A stretch of 64,000 nucleotides of DNA, taken from positions 38,386,590-38,450,589 of the forward strand of contig CM059199.1 in NCBI GenBank assembly GCA_030323885.1, written 5' to 3'. Shown piece by piece: positions 1 to 10,862 of the stretch (positions are counted from its first letter, which is position 1; every line of letters starts with the position of its first letter). The translations under genes were made by a program, and so were the position numbers. The stretch is from Branchipolynoe longqiensis (taxonomy: Eukaryota > Annelida > Polychaeta > Phyllodocida > Polynoidae). A model generated the notes under the pieces. It was not told the DNA's origin, did no database searches, and worked only from the letters and a program-made list of their open reading frames with translations.

Positions 1-60
1 CAATACACACACAATGCAAATGTGGTGTACATGTTATAACACACGTACACTCCACATATA

Positions 61-291
61 CCTAGTCAGTGTTTCCGCCAGAAAATAATTTGAGGGTATG
101 CAGAATGGGGGGAGAGGGGGGGTGGAGGGGTGAGGGGGTGGACGGGTAGGCAAGTCTAGAGGCTTTGTTGTCTCTGGCTCCTTGAAGAGCATTTAAACAA
201 AAATTATCCCAACAATTTGAGGGTGCAGAATCGTACCATCAGAAAATTTAAGGGTATGAAATTTTACCCATTTTACCCTCTGGAAAAAACC
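61..291 (+). repeat. Dispersed G-rich repeat (GAGGGTA element)
   Basis: Starts near TTTCCGCCAGAAAATAATTT, passes through a G-rich tract and ends ATTTTACCCTCTGGAAAAAACC. A second copy lies at about 14705-14833, continued at 15383-15428 after an insertion. A short piece occurs near 30277. Its class is unknown; I see no tRNA head or TIR. Confidence 0.6.
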
Positions 292-293
292 TA

Positions 294-685
294 GATAAAA
301 GATTCACCCGGTACTTGTAGTACACGGGTGAATGACAACCTAGTGTAAATACGAGCAAAAATAGCTTTAGTATGGAACAGGGAGTAGAATGTCTGCCTCC
401 AGTATCAAATGGATACTTCTATAGGCACAGAGTTGGTGAATGAGAGAGAATGCAAAAAGACAAGATGGCGGCGTAGAACGCCGTCGATTTCACTTTTAAA
501 TCTTATTAAACTAGATATTATATTATATTTTTCAACTCAAAGGTAGCGGGCTAATAATAAAACAGATGTAAAGAATACTTAGATTGTGAAATTAGGCTCT
601 CAATTCTTTGACCCGCATTTTCGACAGCTTTTACATAGGGTTGGTTTGCACCCCTACTGCAGCAGTACGGGGTGAATCTTGTATC
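294..685. mobile_element. TA-target MITE, GATAAAAGATTCACCC family
   Basis: Terminal repeats GATAAAAGATTCACCC at the left and the reverse complement of GATACAAGATTCACCC at the right, directly flanked by TA (292-293 and 686-687). There is no coding capacity. The copies at 44496-44910 and 25000-25938 have the same ends and also TA flanks, so the target duplication is consistent over three insertions. TA duplication fits Tc1/mariner-type transposases; that assignment is inference. Confidence 0.8.
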
Positions 686-799
686 TAGAAAAAAACCTGC
701 TAGGACATACCTGGTGCACAATCAGTAGACGGACAACACAACTGCAGCACACATGGTATAACACACATACACTAAGTACACATTTGTACACAACCAATA

Positions 800-1391
800 G
801 ACTACATCACGGTTCCGACTGCGCATGCGCTGAAAACGGCGTTGGGAGCAAAGCAAAGGCATACGGCCATTGAGTTTGCCAATGCGCGCAGTGAAAAACG
901 TTAGTTTTATTCAAAAATAATAGAAATCCAAAACCCTAACCTTATCAATTTAATATAATCTTTTTGTTAAACATGTTTTCTATATATGTGTTCCAAGCGG
1001 TTTGTCTCTAGGTGGTGTAGTTTTATCAATATTTTACTTTTTCTGTATGGAGATTGCTCACTGCCATTGACAATGCATTGAGTACTCTAGCTATGGCTCT
1101 AACACTAGTCTGAGTGTCTAGATATTTCTAAATCTAAATGCACATGGCATAAGATGTGCTGATTATATTGATGTAAATGCAATGCTGGATAAAAGATTGA
1201 TATCTTAATTTATTATATATATTTTTTTAGTTGGTATTCTATGTTTCAAACAAGAGCTGAGATGAGCTGAAACTAGCACATTTCATAGCTGCACCCAGTG
1301 TATTAGCATGTGCCATGTGCTTCTGGGGGGGGGGGTGTTTTGCTCTGATGCATCCCACAATGCACCGCGCCGCTGGAACCGTGATGTAGTC
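800..1391. mobile_element. TIR element with GACTACATCACGGTTCC ends
   Basis: GACTACATCACGGTTCC at 800 is inverted at 1391 and flanked by TA on both sides (798-799, 1392-1393). It sits inside the satellite. Its interior (about 865-1080) holds the roughly 220-bp core module (CATTGAGTTTGCC, AAAACGTTAGTTTTATTCAA, TTTCTATATATGTG) that also occurs in elements with different ends at 10863, 21900, 22708 and 41161. No ORF of note. Confidence 0.7.
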
Positions 1392-1865
1392 TATTCATGC
1401 ACAATTCAACTGTAGTGCACAAGTTATAACGCACATACACTGTGCATAAACCTAGTACACGTCTAGTACACAATCAGTACATACACAATGCAACTGTAGA
1501 CCACACTGTATAACGCACATACACATAGTACACATTTGGTTGTGTACATACACAATTCAACTGTAGTGCACAAGTTATAATGCACATACACTGTGCATAA
1601 ACCTAGTACACGTCTAGTACACAATCAGTACACACACAATGCAACTGTAGACCACACTGTATAACGCACATACACCTAGTACACATTTGGTACACAACCA
1701 ATACATGCACAATTCAACTGTAATGCACAAGTTATAACGCACATAAACTGTGCATATACCCAGTACAGATCTAATACACAATCAGTACACACACAACACA
1801 ACTGTAGCAGACATGGTATTACACACACATACACTGTGTATACACCTAACCACCTACACCAAAAC

Positions 1866-2409
1866 ACTTAGCTAGATTATATCCTACTTATATCCAACCT
1901 AGATACCCATGCATTTATTAAGCATTTGTTACTGCATAGAGGCAAATACAATGTCAATTTAATAGCACCTGTTCCTGTTGAAGTCTACGCTGTTGGAATT
2001 TTGATGGGGATGCCAACATTAATGTAACTTCTTTACACTTCAAATATTTCCAAAGTTAGCCATTTAAAATAAAGGTTACTTCAAACTAAACTAAAGATTA
2101 CCATGATCAGCATAATATATTATTTGTATATCAAATTATTTTTTAATCAGGGGCTGGCGATGTTTCAGGCACGGGCAGGGACAATCACCAATTTTCTTTT
2201 ATTTATTTGGCCTAATCACAACATGTAAACCTTCATATGAACATGGATTCTGCTATTATTTGGACTGTTTTCTGCTATTATCTCAAACATTTTTTAATGT
2301 TGCTTGCCACGTCACAAATGTGGTAGTAGGCAGTTTCCGAGAACTCCCCAATTGTTGAAGGAAAGAGAGAGAAAAAAAAGAAAAAAGAAAAAAAAGAAGA
2401 ACCATTCAC
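1866..2409. other. Non-coding stretch with a MITE fragment
   Basis: AT-rich. Positions 2020-2110 resemble the reverse strand of the TA MITE family at 8504-8857 (shared CCAAAGTTAGCCATTTAAAATAAA-like stretch). The purine-rich run at 2361-2400 lies just inside the intron that follows the fibrinogen exon. I looked here on the minus strand for the last fibrinogen exons and did not find them. Confidence 0.5.
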
Positions 2410-2671
2410 CTGCATCTCCACCTTGAAATTTAGCGATGTGCAAGCGGTAGAAGTCAACCTCATCCTCTATGTAGAACTGACTGTACAGGGAGGTGTACTC
2501 TGCGCCGTGCACTCTGAGGGAGATGAGAAATGACTGGTTTCTCCTGTAGGTGAGACGCCGGATGTACTTGTTGCCGAGCCAGTGGTTGCTAGAGAGGCTG
2601 CCGAAGCCGTGTTTGTACTCCACCCAACTCCTGTTAAAGCTGGCGTCCTGTGACAATCTCTTGTAGATTAA
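2410..2671 (-). CDS. Fibrinogen-related domain exon (middle of domain)
   Basis: The minus strand encodes a clear fibrinogen C-terminal (FReD) segment: LIYKRLSQDASF, then FNRSWVEYKHGFG, HWLGNKYIRRLT, and YRLHIAKFQGGDAG, the order seen in ficolins, FREPs, tenascins and FIBCD1. The exon starts after an acceptor CGCAG (AG at 2673-2672) in phase 0 and ends at donor G|GTGAAT (intron from 2409) in phase 1. The phase-0 start fits the phase-0 end of the exon at 8134-8252, giving GGWT followed by LIYKRL, which is where FReDs have GGWTVIQRR. The C-terminal part of the domain (calcium site, last disulfide) is missing and must lie beyond the left edge. FReDs bind acetylated sugars or other ligands outside the cell; the ligand here cannot be predicted. 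Low doubt about the domain, some about the exact acceptor. Confidence 0.88.
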
Positions 2672-4602
2672 CTGCGATATGTTGATAATGTGGGCGGTGA
2701 GTAGAGGTTGATATGGTGGGGGTAGCATTCATTTATGTGATGTATAACGCATTATGCGAGTATAAAGGCACGGAAATGAATTATTATTGCTATACACTTT
2801 ATTAGTGTGTCTATTATTCTGTGTCCTTCCTCCTCCACACCATTTTGGACCGGTGGCGCCACCATCGGCATTCCTCCCCCCCCCCCATCCGCCCTCAACT
2901 GGTGCTAGAAACCTTACTCGCATAAAAAATGTATAACTGGAACTATAGTACAACTTGACAAACTAGACAACTAAATGGAATTCGTGAAATACATCAGTCA
3001 TTGTGTACATAAGTTTGTTTTATTTAACGACGCCTCTAGAGCACCAGTCATTGTGTACAATTACAAACATTTTAAGCAAGTTCCTAATTGAAAATAATTG
3101 ACTTTTTTTTGCATTTAGGTGTGGTATAAAACCTTATACAAATATTATTGTGATGGAACCCTCCTTTTTCTATGTTGTGCTGGGGGGATTCGAACCCGCT
3201 ACCCCCACGCTCACGGGGAGGCGGTGGCAAGTCTAGCCTCCACCCATCAGGCGCATGCTACCCTCCAGCTCCCGAGGGGGGGGGGGGGGGGGGCTGAGGC
3301 AAGTCTACTCAGTAAGGTGCCAGGCGCATGCGCTGCTGGCCTCCCCCAACGGCAACTCCTGTGTTCTGCCCATTTGAATCCGATTTCTAGCTTTACGTTT
3401 AGTTTTAAGTTTCTTGTCTTATTTCAAGTGTCTTGTCTTATGTCCTGTATGCTATGATGTTATGTTCTTTATGCTATGATGTCTTTATGCTATGATGTTA
3501 TGTTCTTTATGCTATGATGGTTAATAAACGGTAGGTCTTTTGTGGCCAGCCAGAGTACCTACTCAATCCAGTCATGTATCCTGTTATGTGTAATGAATAA
3601 TAATATGAATATAATTCTAAATATAGATCCAGAGAAATCTAGGTTTTGAACTAGATGGCTATAGAGTTCGTTTATGTTCATATTACTGAGCAAAAAGCTT
3701 TGACAAGAAGATCAGTTTGTCACTGTTTGTAGTCAGAGTTGTCTTATTTTATTAATGTTATTATTAGGTATGAGTATACCTCTTAAGATACTACTACAGC
3801 GCAGTATCCATAGTCTATCAAGACCCACCTGACCCTATTACTCATACCTCATAGGGATCATAGAAGATCCAACCTGACCTGACTTGATCTATTTAACTGA
3901 CTTTTTAGGGCTAAGGTTAGAGTTAAAGTCCCGGTAGACCGCAATCTAGAGTAGCACCCATCGTAACCATTGTCAACAATGAACATCCAATAGCAGTGGT
4001 AGGAGACCTCCAGAAATTGACCTTTTCTATTTTCTTTCTTCTATATATATACTAAAATGTAGCTCATTCAGTGAATAATGCCTTTTGTCAGTGCCAGAGC
4101 ACTGGTCTTCCAGCCGTACAGTATAATTTGTTGGTACATAAATGAAAATATCAGTTGCAATAATAACTGCATGTAAATCCTGTTCGATAATAAAAATATT
4201 ATACATAATATAAATGAACTATTTGTTGTAATGTCATCATCATCATGCTGTCGGTCGCAAAGCGACAAAGACTGCTTTCATTACTTGACTGCCGCTCTCC
4301 ATTTAGCTCTCTGCTGTGAGAGTGGTGTCCATGAGTCGGTCTTAATGTCTCTCAATGTCAACCGTCTACAATTCCAGTATTAAGGACATGTTGACTACAT
4401 TGTTAATGTCCTAGACATACTAAATGTATCCCATCATGATATGACTTTAGATGTTGCCAGGACGTAAAACTCTAACAACCAACCAACATACTAAATTTAT
4501 ATTTGGACATACTACAAGAAACTAAGTAGCTTAAAAAGAAATCCTATTGGTTCAATCTAGAAACACCTAATGGGATTCAAAGTCAAATAGTAGGGTTTAT
4601 CG
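2672..4602. other. Intron-like stretch with dispersed repeats
   Basis: No gene seen. Positions 2735-2925 share a repeat with 38515-38640 (TATAACG.ATTATGC.AGTATAAA and CCGGTGGC..CCACC). At 3181-3240 an inverted tRNA-like piece with GATTCGAACCCGC suggests a SINE remnant. Simple tracts include a G run at 3280-3292 and short tandem ATGCTATGATGTTATGTTCTTT units at 3445-3520. Positions 4071-4115 and 4245-4310 hold a dispersed repeat (CACTGGTCTTCCAGCC; TGTCGGTCGC.A.GCGACAAAGAC) also seen near 7400, 42190 and 46005. Confidence 0.45.
4438..4492 (+). mobile_element. SINE-A 3' tail fragment
   Basis: ATGACTTTAGATGTTGCCAG followed by GACGTAAAACTCTAACAACC matches the 3' end of the SINE-A copies at 19850 and 56315. 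The tRNA-like head is missing. Confidence 0.65.
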
Positions 4603-4882
4603 AGACTTACCATCGGAGTTAATACTTCTACTTTTCGAGGGAACATTGAGGGTGTTAGGGGTAGCTTTCCTCCCGCTGCCACCCTGGAAAAAAAAGGTTT
4701 TTCTTTTAATAATTAAAAAAAAAAGTAATCTCTCTTATTACTCACTCGAGGTTGAAGGTTGACGTCACAATTTCACTCAATATACCACCTCATCTGTCGC
4801 CACCAGATATTACCTAAATTAACCGCCAACACCCCTCAGTGTTCCCTCAAGAACTATGACTTGAAAACATAATGGTAAGTCT
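4603..4882. mobile_element. MITE with AGACTTACCAT ends
   Basis: Inverted repeats AGACTTACCAT and, further in, GAGGGAACATTGAGGG against GAGGGAACACTGAGGG on the opposite strand. About 280 bp, non-coding. The target duplication is not clear. Confidence 0.6.
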
Positions 4883-4984
4883 AGTTTAACGCTACTTTTT
4901 GTGAATAAATATCCAGTCAAGTGGCTTAATTATAATAGATTCTGCAGCAAAGGATGTAGGTGCACTTAGAATATATATATGGTG

Positions 4985-5065
4985 GGCTTAATCATTAAGC
5001 TAATGAGTAGAGCGCTTGTTTCAAATGTAGGTGGTCATGGGTTCAATCCCCGACTGAGACAAACC
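4985..5065 (+). mobile_element. tRNA-like SINE head fragment
   Basis: AATGAGTAGAGCGCTTG and then TGGTCATGGGTTCAATCCCC read as an A-box/B-box pair of a tRNA-derived SINE head, followed by the GACAAACCAA junction typical of the SINE-A group. Probably a diverged SINE rather than a working tRNA gene, since a full cloverleaf is not apparent. Confidence 0.45.
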
Positions 5066-5149
5066 AAGGATTTACCCAATTTAAAGTTGTCGCTATTTTG
5101 TTTGAATACTCTGCATTAATAGCATCGGTGGAATGAGGAAGACAAATTA

Positions 5150-5326
5150 AGTGAAACTCCACTAAGACGCGACGTATGAGGTCCATACAACGTCATCGCG
5201 AAAAAAAGCGGAATCGCATAAAATTAGGGTTTAGTTGACAGAATTAAAGAATCCTGGGTCCAATGAACCATCGCGCTATAACCGAATTTCACTTAAATCG
5301 GGGCCCGTTATATTGGGATTTCACTG
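5150..5326. mobile_element. Small TA-flanked MITE (GTGAAA ends)
   Basis: AAGTGAAACTCC at the left is inverted as GGGATTTCACTG at the right; both sides abut TA. About 177 bp and without ORFs. It resembles the short mariner-type MITEs common in invertebrates. Confidence 0.5.
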
Positions 5327-5599
5327 TATACCAATTCATTAATAGCATGTCTTAGTTATTTTGCTTGTTTATTCATCTATTTTTTCTTCAGGGGAGTATC
5401 TGATTAGTACCAACGGAAATTCATTTAGCTTAGCCACGCATCCTTACTTAACAGTGATATTAATTAAGATAAGGGGCCATCCAAAGTTTTCAACATTTTC
5501 ACGGTCGTACAAAACATACGACAGGGGGCCTGACAGTTAAGAACAACTTTTATCGCCCGCTATAAATGTTGATTTTTTTTGGGGGTACATTATTTTGTT

Positions 5600-6095
5600 T
5601 GTTGGTGTTTTACATTCTGATAACATCTAAGGTCATATCAGGATGGCTTATAGTGCTGCCCCACTGGGGGACCAGACCATGACCCGATATCCCACAGTCA
5701 CGTTATCCTGATACTGGGCTAACCAGGCTTTGTCCTATCCTAATAATGCTGAGCGCCAGGCAACAAGCATAGATTTTCTAAGTCACTGGTTTGACTCGGG
5801 TGGGTTCTGAACTTCCGACCTTCCTCACGGGAAGCCTGCGTTCCTACCAATTTGGCCATCGCATCCAGTCTTTGAAAATTCCCTACCTTAATGGCGGACA
5901 AGTGGTCTTCTTCATTTCACTGTGCTCCTTGTCCTATACTAGCAGTGCTGAACACCAGGCTAGGTAGCAACAAGTATAAATATTTAAGTTATTGGTTTGA
6001 CTCGACCAGGCTTCGAAACCGAGGGTTTGAATCCCATGACTTACCAAAGCGGGCGGCGAGCACACAACTCATTCAGCCACCCCATCTGGGTCTAT
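5600..6095 (-). mobile_element. Two partial SINE-A copies in tandem
   Basis: 5600-5868 runs from the tail (ACATCTAAGGTCATATCAGG) to the tRNA-like head (GTTCTGAACTTCCGACC). 5907-6095 is a second copy holding the body and head, with B-box complement GGTTTGAATCCCATGAC. Both are minus-strand copies of a tRNA-derived SINE; the ORFs at 5891-6179 are read through them and are not genes. Confidence 0.7.
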
Positions 6096-6333
6096 TGTAA
6101 ATTGTTGATATGTACTACTTCCGGGGGGTGGGAGGGGGGGGTGGTGTCTGGAAAAGTAGTACTCTTTGTACTACCTTGACAATGTTAACAACTTTGGACG
6201 ACCCCATATGCTCTTAGTCTTACTCTAATAAATAACACAACAAAAATCAACTTGTTTCCCAGGCATCCTCACATCAATTTCGAGTCCCATCCAACGCATT
6301 TTATAATAGCACGTTTAGATTTGTTTGTTTGTT

Positions 6334-6540
6334 TGGGTTTTGCATCCTAGCAACATGGCATCATTGCCTGATATCATACTTGGTCACATTATCCGCATAC
6401 TAAGCTAACCAGTCCTTGCCCTATCCTAGTAATGCCGAGCGAAAGGCTAGGAAGCAAGTATCAATTTTGTAAGTTGTTGGTTTGACTCAACCGGAATTCA
6501 AACGCTCAACCTTCTTGAACCTTCTGGACGGGAAGCCTAC
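6334..6540 (-). mobile_element. Partial SINE-A
   Basis: Contains CCTAGCAACAT, CTAACCAGTCCTTGCCCTAT and TTGGTTTGACTCAACCGG in the usual order, shortened in the middle. It adjoins the RT tail at 6541. Confidence 0.65.
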
Positions 6541-6960
6541 TGATTTGGTGCACTTTGTAAAAAGAAAACAACAATATATAGACAACACAAAAAGGAATAT
6601 TAGATGGGCTGATTCCACTCTACTCAAAGTCCCCAAGCCTTCCACAAACAACCTAATTAAAGCACCAATTTACAAAGGCAGCATGATGTGGAACAACCTA
6701 CCAGCCAGAACCAGGGCAGCATCCTCTTACCTAGAATTTAAAAACTCACTAAGAGTACATCGGATTGGGCAGGCCCTTATGCAGTTGCAGTAAAGTATGT
6801 TCCATGGCGTCACCATACCGTAAGTTGCAGACCACCAAACCCTCAGCCTCAGTTCTTCCCCCCCCCACCCCCCCCCACCCCCTTTTTTTATTTGTTGCTG
6901 TTCCTCTGTTATTTCCAGTCAACGATATACGATGACTGAGACAGTCCAACTAAAAATGTA
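6541..6960 (+). pseudogene. Non-LTR reverse transcriptase C-terminal fragment
   Basis: The frame ending at 6793 carries LLKVPKPSTNNLIKAPIYKG and WNNLPARTRA, which matches the C-terminal tail of the RT copies at 42689-43363 (SVPNPNTNKLMRAPIYKGS) and 59579-60037. Only about the last 80 residues plus a 3' UTR with pyrimidine tracts remain. This is a 5'-truncated retrotransposon, typical of target-primed insertion. No active function. Confidence 0.7.
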
Positions 6961-7883
6961 AAATTTAAGACGTAAATGCACTGGGATTGGTTCCACTGCT
7001 TCACTGGTCACAGCTGCTCCAGTGTACTATTAACAAACCCACCCCAACAACATAATTCATAAACTCACTTAACTAACTACACTAGAGTTACACTAGAATA
7101 TTTCTAACAAACTGACATTTATATTCCACTTGCCTAACTGCAACTGAACATTAAAACTTACTACAACTTTACCAACTGAATACAGAAGATAACTTCTGCT
7201 TACATTCTAAATTCTACGTACATACTCACATTGATCTGACTAATATTGATCTAGTTATATGACACTACTGTTACCATATTCCTATGGAACTTTTGGGTTA
7301 CAGAATTTCATTGCGTTACATGCTGCAAATTGTGTATTCAACACTTATTGTATACCTTATTCTATATATCTTTTGTGTAAAGAAGCCTGAATTGAAAACT
7401 GGCTGGAAGACCAGTGCTTTGGCACTGACAAAAGACTTATTCAGCAGAATAAACATATTTACCACCAAAAAAAACACACAAAAAAGAATTCAAACAAATT
7501 CAAACACACAAAATTTTAACAACCAGTTCGGCAGGTTTGCTGTTGTTTATGTGTTGCCATTTTATGTCCAAGCAACATCTAAGCTCAGTTTCTTAGTCAA
7601 TTACATGCTTAACTTCTGACAAAATAAAAATCAAATTAAGATCCGTCTCCTCCAAATTTCTTGAGCCAAATATATTTTTTTCAAATAGAATCAATTTTTA
7701 AGATCAGTTTGTGATCAATTGCATGACAGATTTGTCTGACCAAAGTTGAAATTAAAATCAAAACCTGGTCATTCCAGATTTCTTGAACCAATAAATAAAT
7801 TAATTAATTAAAAGGAAATTCTGATCAAATGTGGGCGAGTATGTCCTTTTCTTTGGCCTTATATCATCTGCATATGAAGAGTT
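6961..7883. other. AT-rich intronic stretch
   Basis: No gene seen. Two diverged units of about 120 bp lie at 7570-7800 (shared TTTCTTGAGCCAAT/TTTCTTGAACCAAT and AATTACATGC/AATTGCATGA). At 7400-7440 is a copy of the GGCTGGAAGACCAGTGC repeat. Confidence 0.4.
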
Positions 7884-8105
7884 CAGGCGCAAAACCCCGT
7901 AAGCGCCAATCCAAATATATAATTAAAACAAAAGATGTTACCAGAAGGAAATCTTAATTCTCACTAATTACTATTTTCTTGTGATGAAATGATTATGGAA
8001 CAATGGACACACACAATAGGAATGTTAAAAAATATACTTGTTGAAGGTTTAATTTCAATGTTTATCTGAATTTTTGGATTGGCGTTTACCAGGGATTTGT
8101 GCCTG
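7884..8105. mobile_element. MITE beside a fibrinogen-exon splice donor
   Basis: Ends CAGGCGCAAAACCCCGTAAG and, inverted, CAGGCACAAATCCCTGGTAA; both continue CGCCAATCCAAA. About 222 bp, no ORF. Its right end is only 28 bp from the donor of the exon at 8134-8252 (intron start 8133, minus strand), so it lies within the first 250 bases of that intron. Confidence 0.65.
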
Positions 8106-8133
8106 AAAGCTTCATATTGAAATATGTGCTCAC

Positions 8134-8252
8134 CGTCCAACCACCAGCATGTGTGAAGTGATTACATTTGACCATGAAGCTTGGACCACCGTCAGGTGAT
8201 ATCGAGACGATTTCATCCAGCAGGCCGTGCACCTTTGCATCTTTGCAATCCT
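8134..8252 (-). CDS. Fibrinogen-related domain exon (N-terminal part)
   Basis: The minus strand encodes EDCKDAKVHGLLDE, SISPDGGPSFMVKCNHF and AGGWT: the first conserved cysteine, the PDGG..F.V.C stretch and the GGWT motif that open a fibrinogen C-terminal domain. The acceptor is TTTCCTTTCAAG with exon start at 8252, leaving two bases (AG) before GAT TGC; a second AG would start at 8250. The donor ACG|GTGAGC is at 8134/8133, phase 0, and matches the phase-0 start of the exon at 2671. The two-base start fits the one-base overhang of the donor at 15571 in the large upstream ORF. Nothing between TM and domain would then act as a stalk, so an undetected stalk exon at 8.3-15.5 kb is possible. Confidence 0.85.
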
Positions 8253-8503
8253 CTTGAAAGGAAAATGGAAATAAAATCACAATCATTACGCCGATCAGTG
8301 ATTTAAAGGGCCAGTGACATGACCAACACAATTTTGTTTATTCACTATTATCAATTTAATATTTATAAATGAACCAAGTGATCCTCTCCCACTGCCGCAT
8401 CTTTGCTCAAGGGAGAACTGTCCCCCCGCCCCTCCTCTTACAGCCATGTGCATTGGGTGCAAAGACAACGTACGACCACGCGCTACTCAGCACTTTCATA
8501 TAG
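8253..8503. other. Intronic stretch, nothing recognised
   Basis: No repeat or coding signal that I recognise; it lies just upstream (minus-strand sense) of the first fibrinogen exon. Confidence 0.4.
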
Positions 8504-8857
8504 TAAAGTTGCATAGTCCGATGGTTTTGAATTTCCGTAATTTTTCTGAGATAAATATATTAGATCGATCACTACTATCTACTTTACATTAGTTCAAAGT
8601 TACTTTTATTTTAAATGGTTAAGATTTTGAGATATTTTGAGTGCAAACATGGAAAATTAGTTTTGGCAAGCTTGCCAAAACTCTGACACCATAGACTTCT
8701 GTAGTAACAGGTTCTCTTAAATTGACTCATTATTGCCTTCTACACAGAAAGAAATGCTTAATAAGTGCATCAGTATATAAGTTAGATATGTAAAATCAAA
8801 TCTAGATCATTGGTTTGTTTTTGAAAATTTGATATTTTATCGGACTATGCAGCTTTA
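8504..8857. mobile_element. TA MITE, AAGTTGCATAGTCCGAT family
   Basis: TAAAGTTGCATAGTCCGAT at the left and ATCGGACTATGCAGCTTTA at the right form a near-perfect TIR of about 18 bp with TA at each edge. The interior is AT-rich and non-coding. Sister copies: 14139-14491 and a degraded one at 47404-47768. Confidence 0.8.
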
Positions 8858-9529
8858 AATAATCATGCAGTGGTGCCATTCTGCGGCAAACAAGGTGCAT
8901 TGTCTTTGATCAGGTGTACTACTACTAGTAGTTTCCATATTCAGACATAATCACACATTTTATTTATGTATGGCACAGATTAAAGTGCTTAAAGTATGTT
9001 TGAACTTTACTATACTATAATCTAGTTTTCATTATTAATATTAGGAGATAATACACTATAATTGTCGTACATTGTCCTTGATCAGGTTGGAGACCTTACC
9101 TCGTTATAGCTACGGTGGTCATTTGACCACCTAGTTAATTACCAAGTTCGAATTTTAAATAAGATTAAGGTGCAGTTTGACAACTTTGGCTGTGACACAC
9201 TGAGTCTTGGGATGTTTTCATATTGGAATACATCACTAGAAAGCAACAAATTATATCTAAATTCCGGAATATTCCAGGAGATTTAGTTTTGACCGGTTTG
9301 AGTAACTTAGCAGTGAATATTAGGAAATAATTCATTAGTTACAACAAATGGCTACAGGCCAGAACTGGCCATGATAGTACTGTGTTGGTATAGCATGAAT
9401 CCCAAACAATTGGTGATCTTCCTCGCTCTTGCCTGAAAAATCGCCCGCCCCTGAATTTTGTTAATTATAATTTGCTGTTGTTAAACTGTTAAAACTACAT
9501 CGGGCTAGCAGCAATTCAACCGTCGTATC
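8858..9529. other. AT-rich stretch, no gene
   Basis: Two related pieces (CATTGTCTTTGATCAGGT at about 8898 and CATTGTCCTTGATCAGGT at 9070) mark a diverged internal duplication of roughly 170 bp. Nothing else recognised. Confidence 0.35.
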
Positions 9530-9645
9530 AATTTGTAGTGATTGGTTTGACTCGGCCAGGGTTCGAACCCAGGAGTTTGAATCCCACGACCTACCAGCAC
9601 GGGGAGTTGACACTCAACTCATTCAGCCATCGCGTCTGGTTACGT
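9530..9645 (-). mobile_element. SINE-A head fragment
   Basis: TTGGTTTGACTCGGCCAG, GGTTCGAACCC and CATTCAGCCATCGCGTCTGG are the complement of the tRNA-like head (B box then A box). The body and tail are missing. Confidence 0.7.
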
Positions 9646-9975
9646 ATTACGTCTATACAAAACAAACCCCCCCAAAAAAACCAAACACACCCGCCCGACC
9701 TTGATTTTTATTTCAAAAGGACGATCACCAATTTGTTAAAATTTGGCCTTACCTATGGAATTCCACTTATATATTCAGGTAGGGCCTGATCTGTTCAAGA
9801 GCATTAGATCTAGTCTCCTATGGCTAATCTCAGTACTTCTCAGCACAATGTAGTTAATATTACTAGAATATGAATATTTTATGTGGAACTTCTGACGAAG
9901 TTATTTTAACATGTTAAAATCAGATAACCAGATATTTAATAATATACACTAACAATATGATGTCGGAGTTTTATA

Positions 9976-10286
9976 TCCTGGCCGACATCTAAGGTCATAT
10001 CATGATGGGTACCGACTTGTGACAGTGCGCACTCATGGCAACTTTATAGTGCTGCCCCACTGGGAGACCAGGCCGCCAGCAACATGACCTGATATCCAAC
10101 TCAGTCATATTATCCTGACTCTGTGCTAACCAGTCCTTGCCATATCCTAATAATGTCAAGCGCCTGGCTAGGAAGCGAGAAGTATAAATTTTCAAGTCAT
10201 TGGTTTGACTCGACCAGAGTTCGAACCTGTGGGTTTGAAACGGGAGACGAATGCTCAACTCATTTTCGGCCATCCCGTCTGGTCCT
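9976..10286 (-). mobile_element. SINE-A, near full length
   Basis: From tail (CATCTAAGGTCATATCATGA) through the body (TATAGTGCTGCCCCACTGGG, CCTTGCCATATCCTAATAAT) to the tRNA-like head (GACTCGACCAGAGTTCGAAC). The 208-aa ORF that covers it is spurious. Confidence 0.8.
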
Positions 10287-10862
10287 AACAATGTGATATT
10301 TGGTCGGAAAGGATGTTTAATGATTTTGGTTTGCGCGGCAAAGTTTTCACAGTTGAAGCAAAGTTGTGACCAAATTCCTTTTTCAACATAATCACGTGTA
10401 CACACCACGGTCATGCTGTACTGGTACCCATGTCTTACTGAATGCCCACGCATCAGTGCATTGCAGAAGCACCATACAGCATACTGCCTTAAACTAGTGC
10501 AATAGCAATGAGAGGTCGAGTGGAAAAACCGTCTTACTCTGACTAGTAACCCCATGCCCACCTCTATATTTAGCCAGCAGTACCCTCTGCTATTCCAGAA
10601 TGCACCACACATATTGACCATGCTCTGTGTGTGCTACCACTGTAGGTTCCGTGCCAGTTTTCTGGACGAATGCAGTGTGTTTCACGCCCTAGTATGCTTA
10701 GGACCCGTGGAACCGTGTAGTGGTCATCTTAGCACTAGTTTCGGTAACTCAGAATTCCAGTCTTGTGGAAGGCCATTGGTTATTGGTCACGTTTGGCTAC
10801 ATGGGTAATCGGGGACATGTGGCGTAGTTAATTGTTCCGACACTTGGTGGCGCGTCGGTACG
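10287..10862. other. Unique-looking stretch, no gene recognised
   Basis: Higher complexity than the flanks. Short ORFs on both strands (84 aa plus, part of a 208-aa frame minus) show no domain I know. Nothing supported. Confidence 0.35.

Larger units (their letters stand above)
1..1865. repeat. Interrupted satellite, about 155-bp higher-order period
   Basis: Seen directly at 1-60, 700-797 and 1394-1865. The landmark ACAATTCAACTG/ACAATGCAACTG recurs at about 1397, 1480, 1552, 1634, 1707 and 1792, so spacings alternate between about 84 and 72 bp and the true period is an A+B dimer of about 155 bp. The units are rich in CACATACAC and TAGTACAC. The array is broken by three elements: a G-rich dispersed repeat (61-291), a TA MITE (294-685) and another TIR element (800-1391). 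No coding function is visible. Confidence 0.75.

Noticed and set aside
1676..1867. Cys/Val-rich 63-aa ORF
   Set aside because: Translation of the satellite.
9995..10621. 208-aa minus-strand ORF
   Set aside because: Covers a SINE-A copy for half its length and the rest has no recognisable domain.
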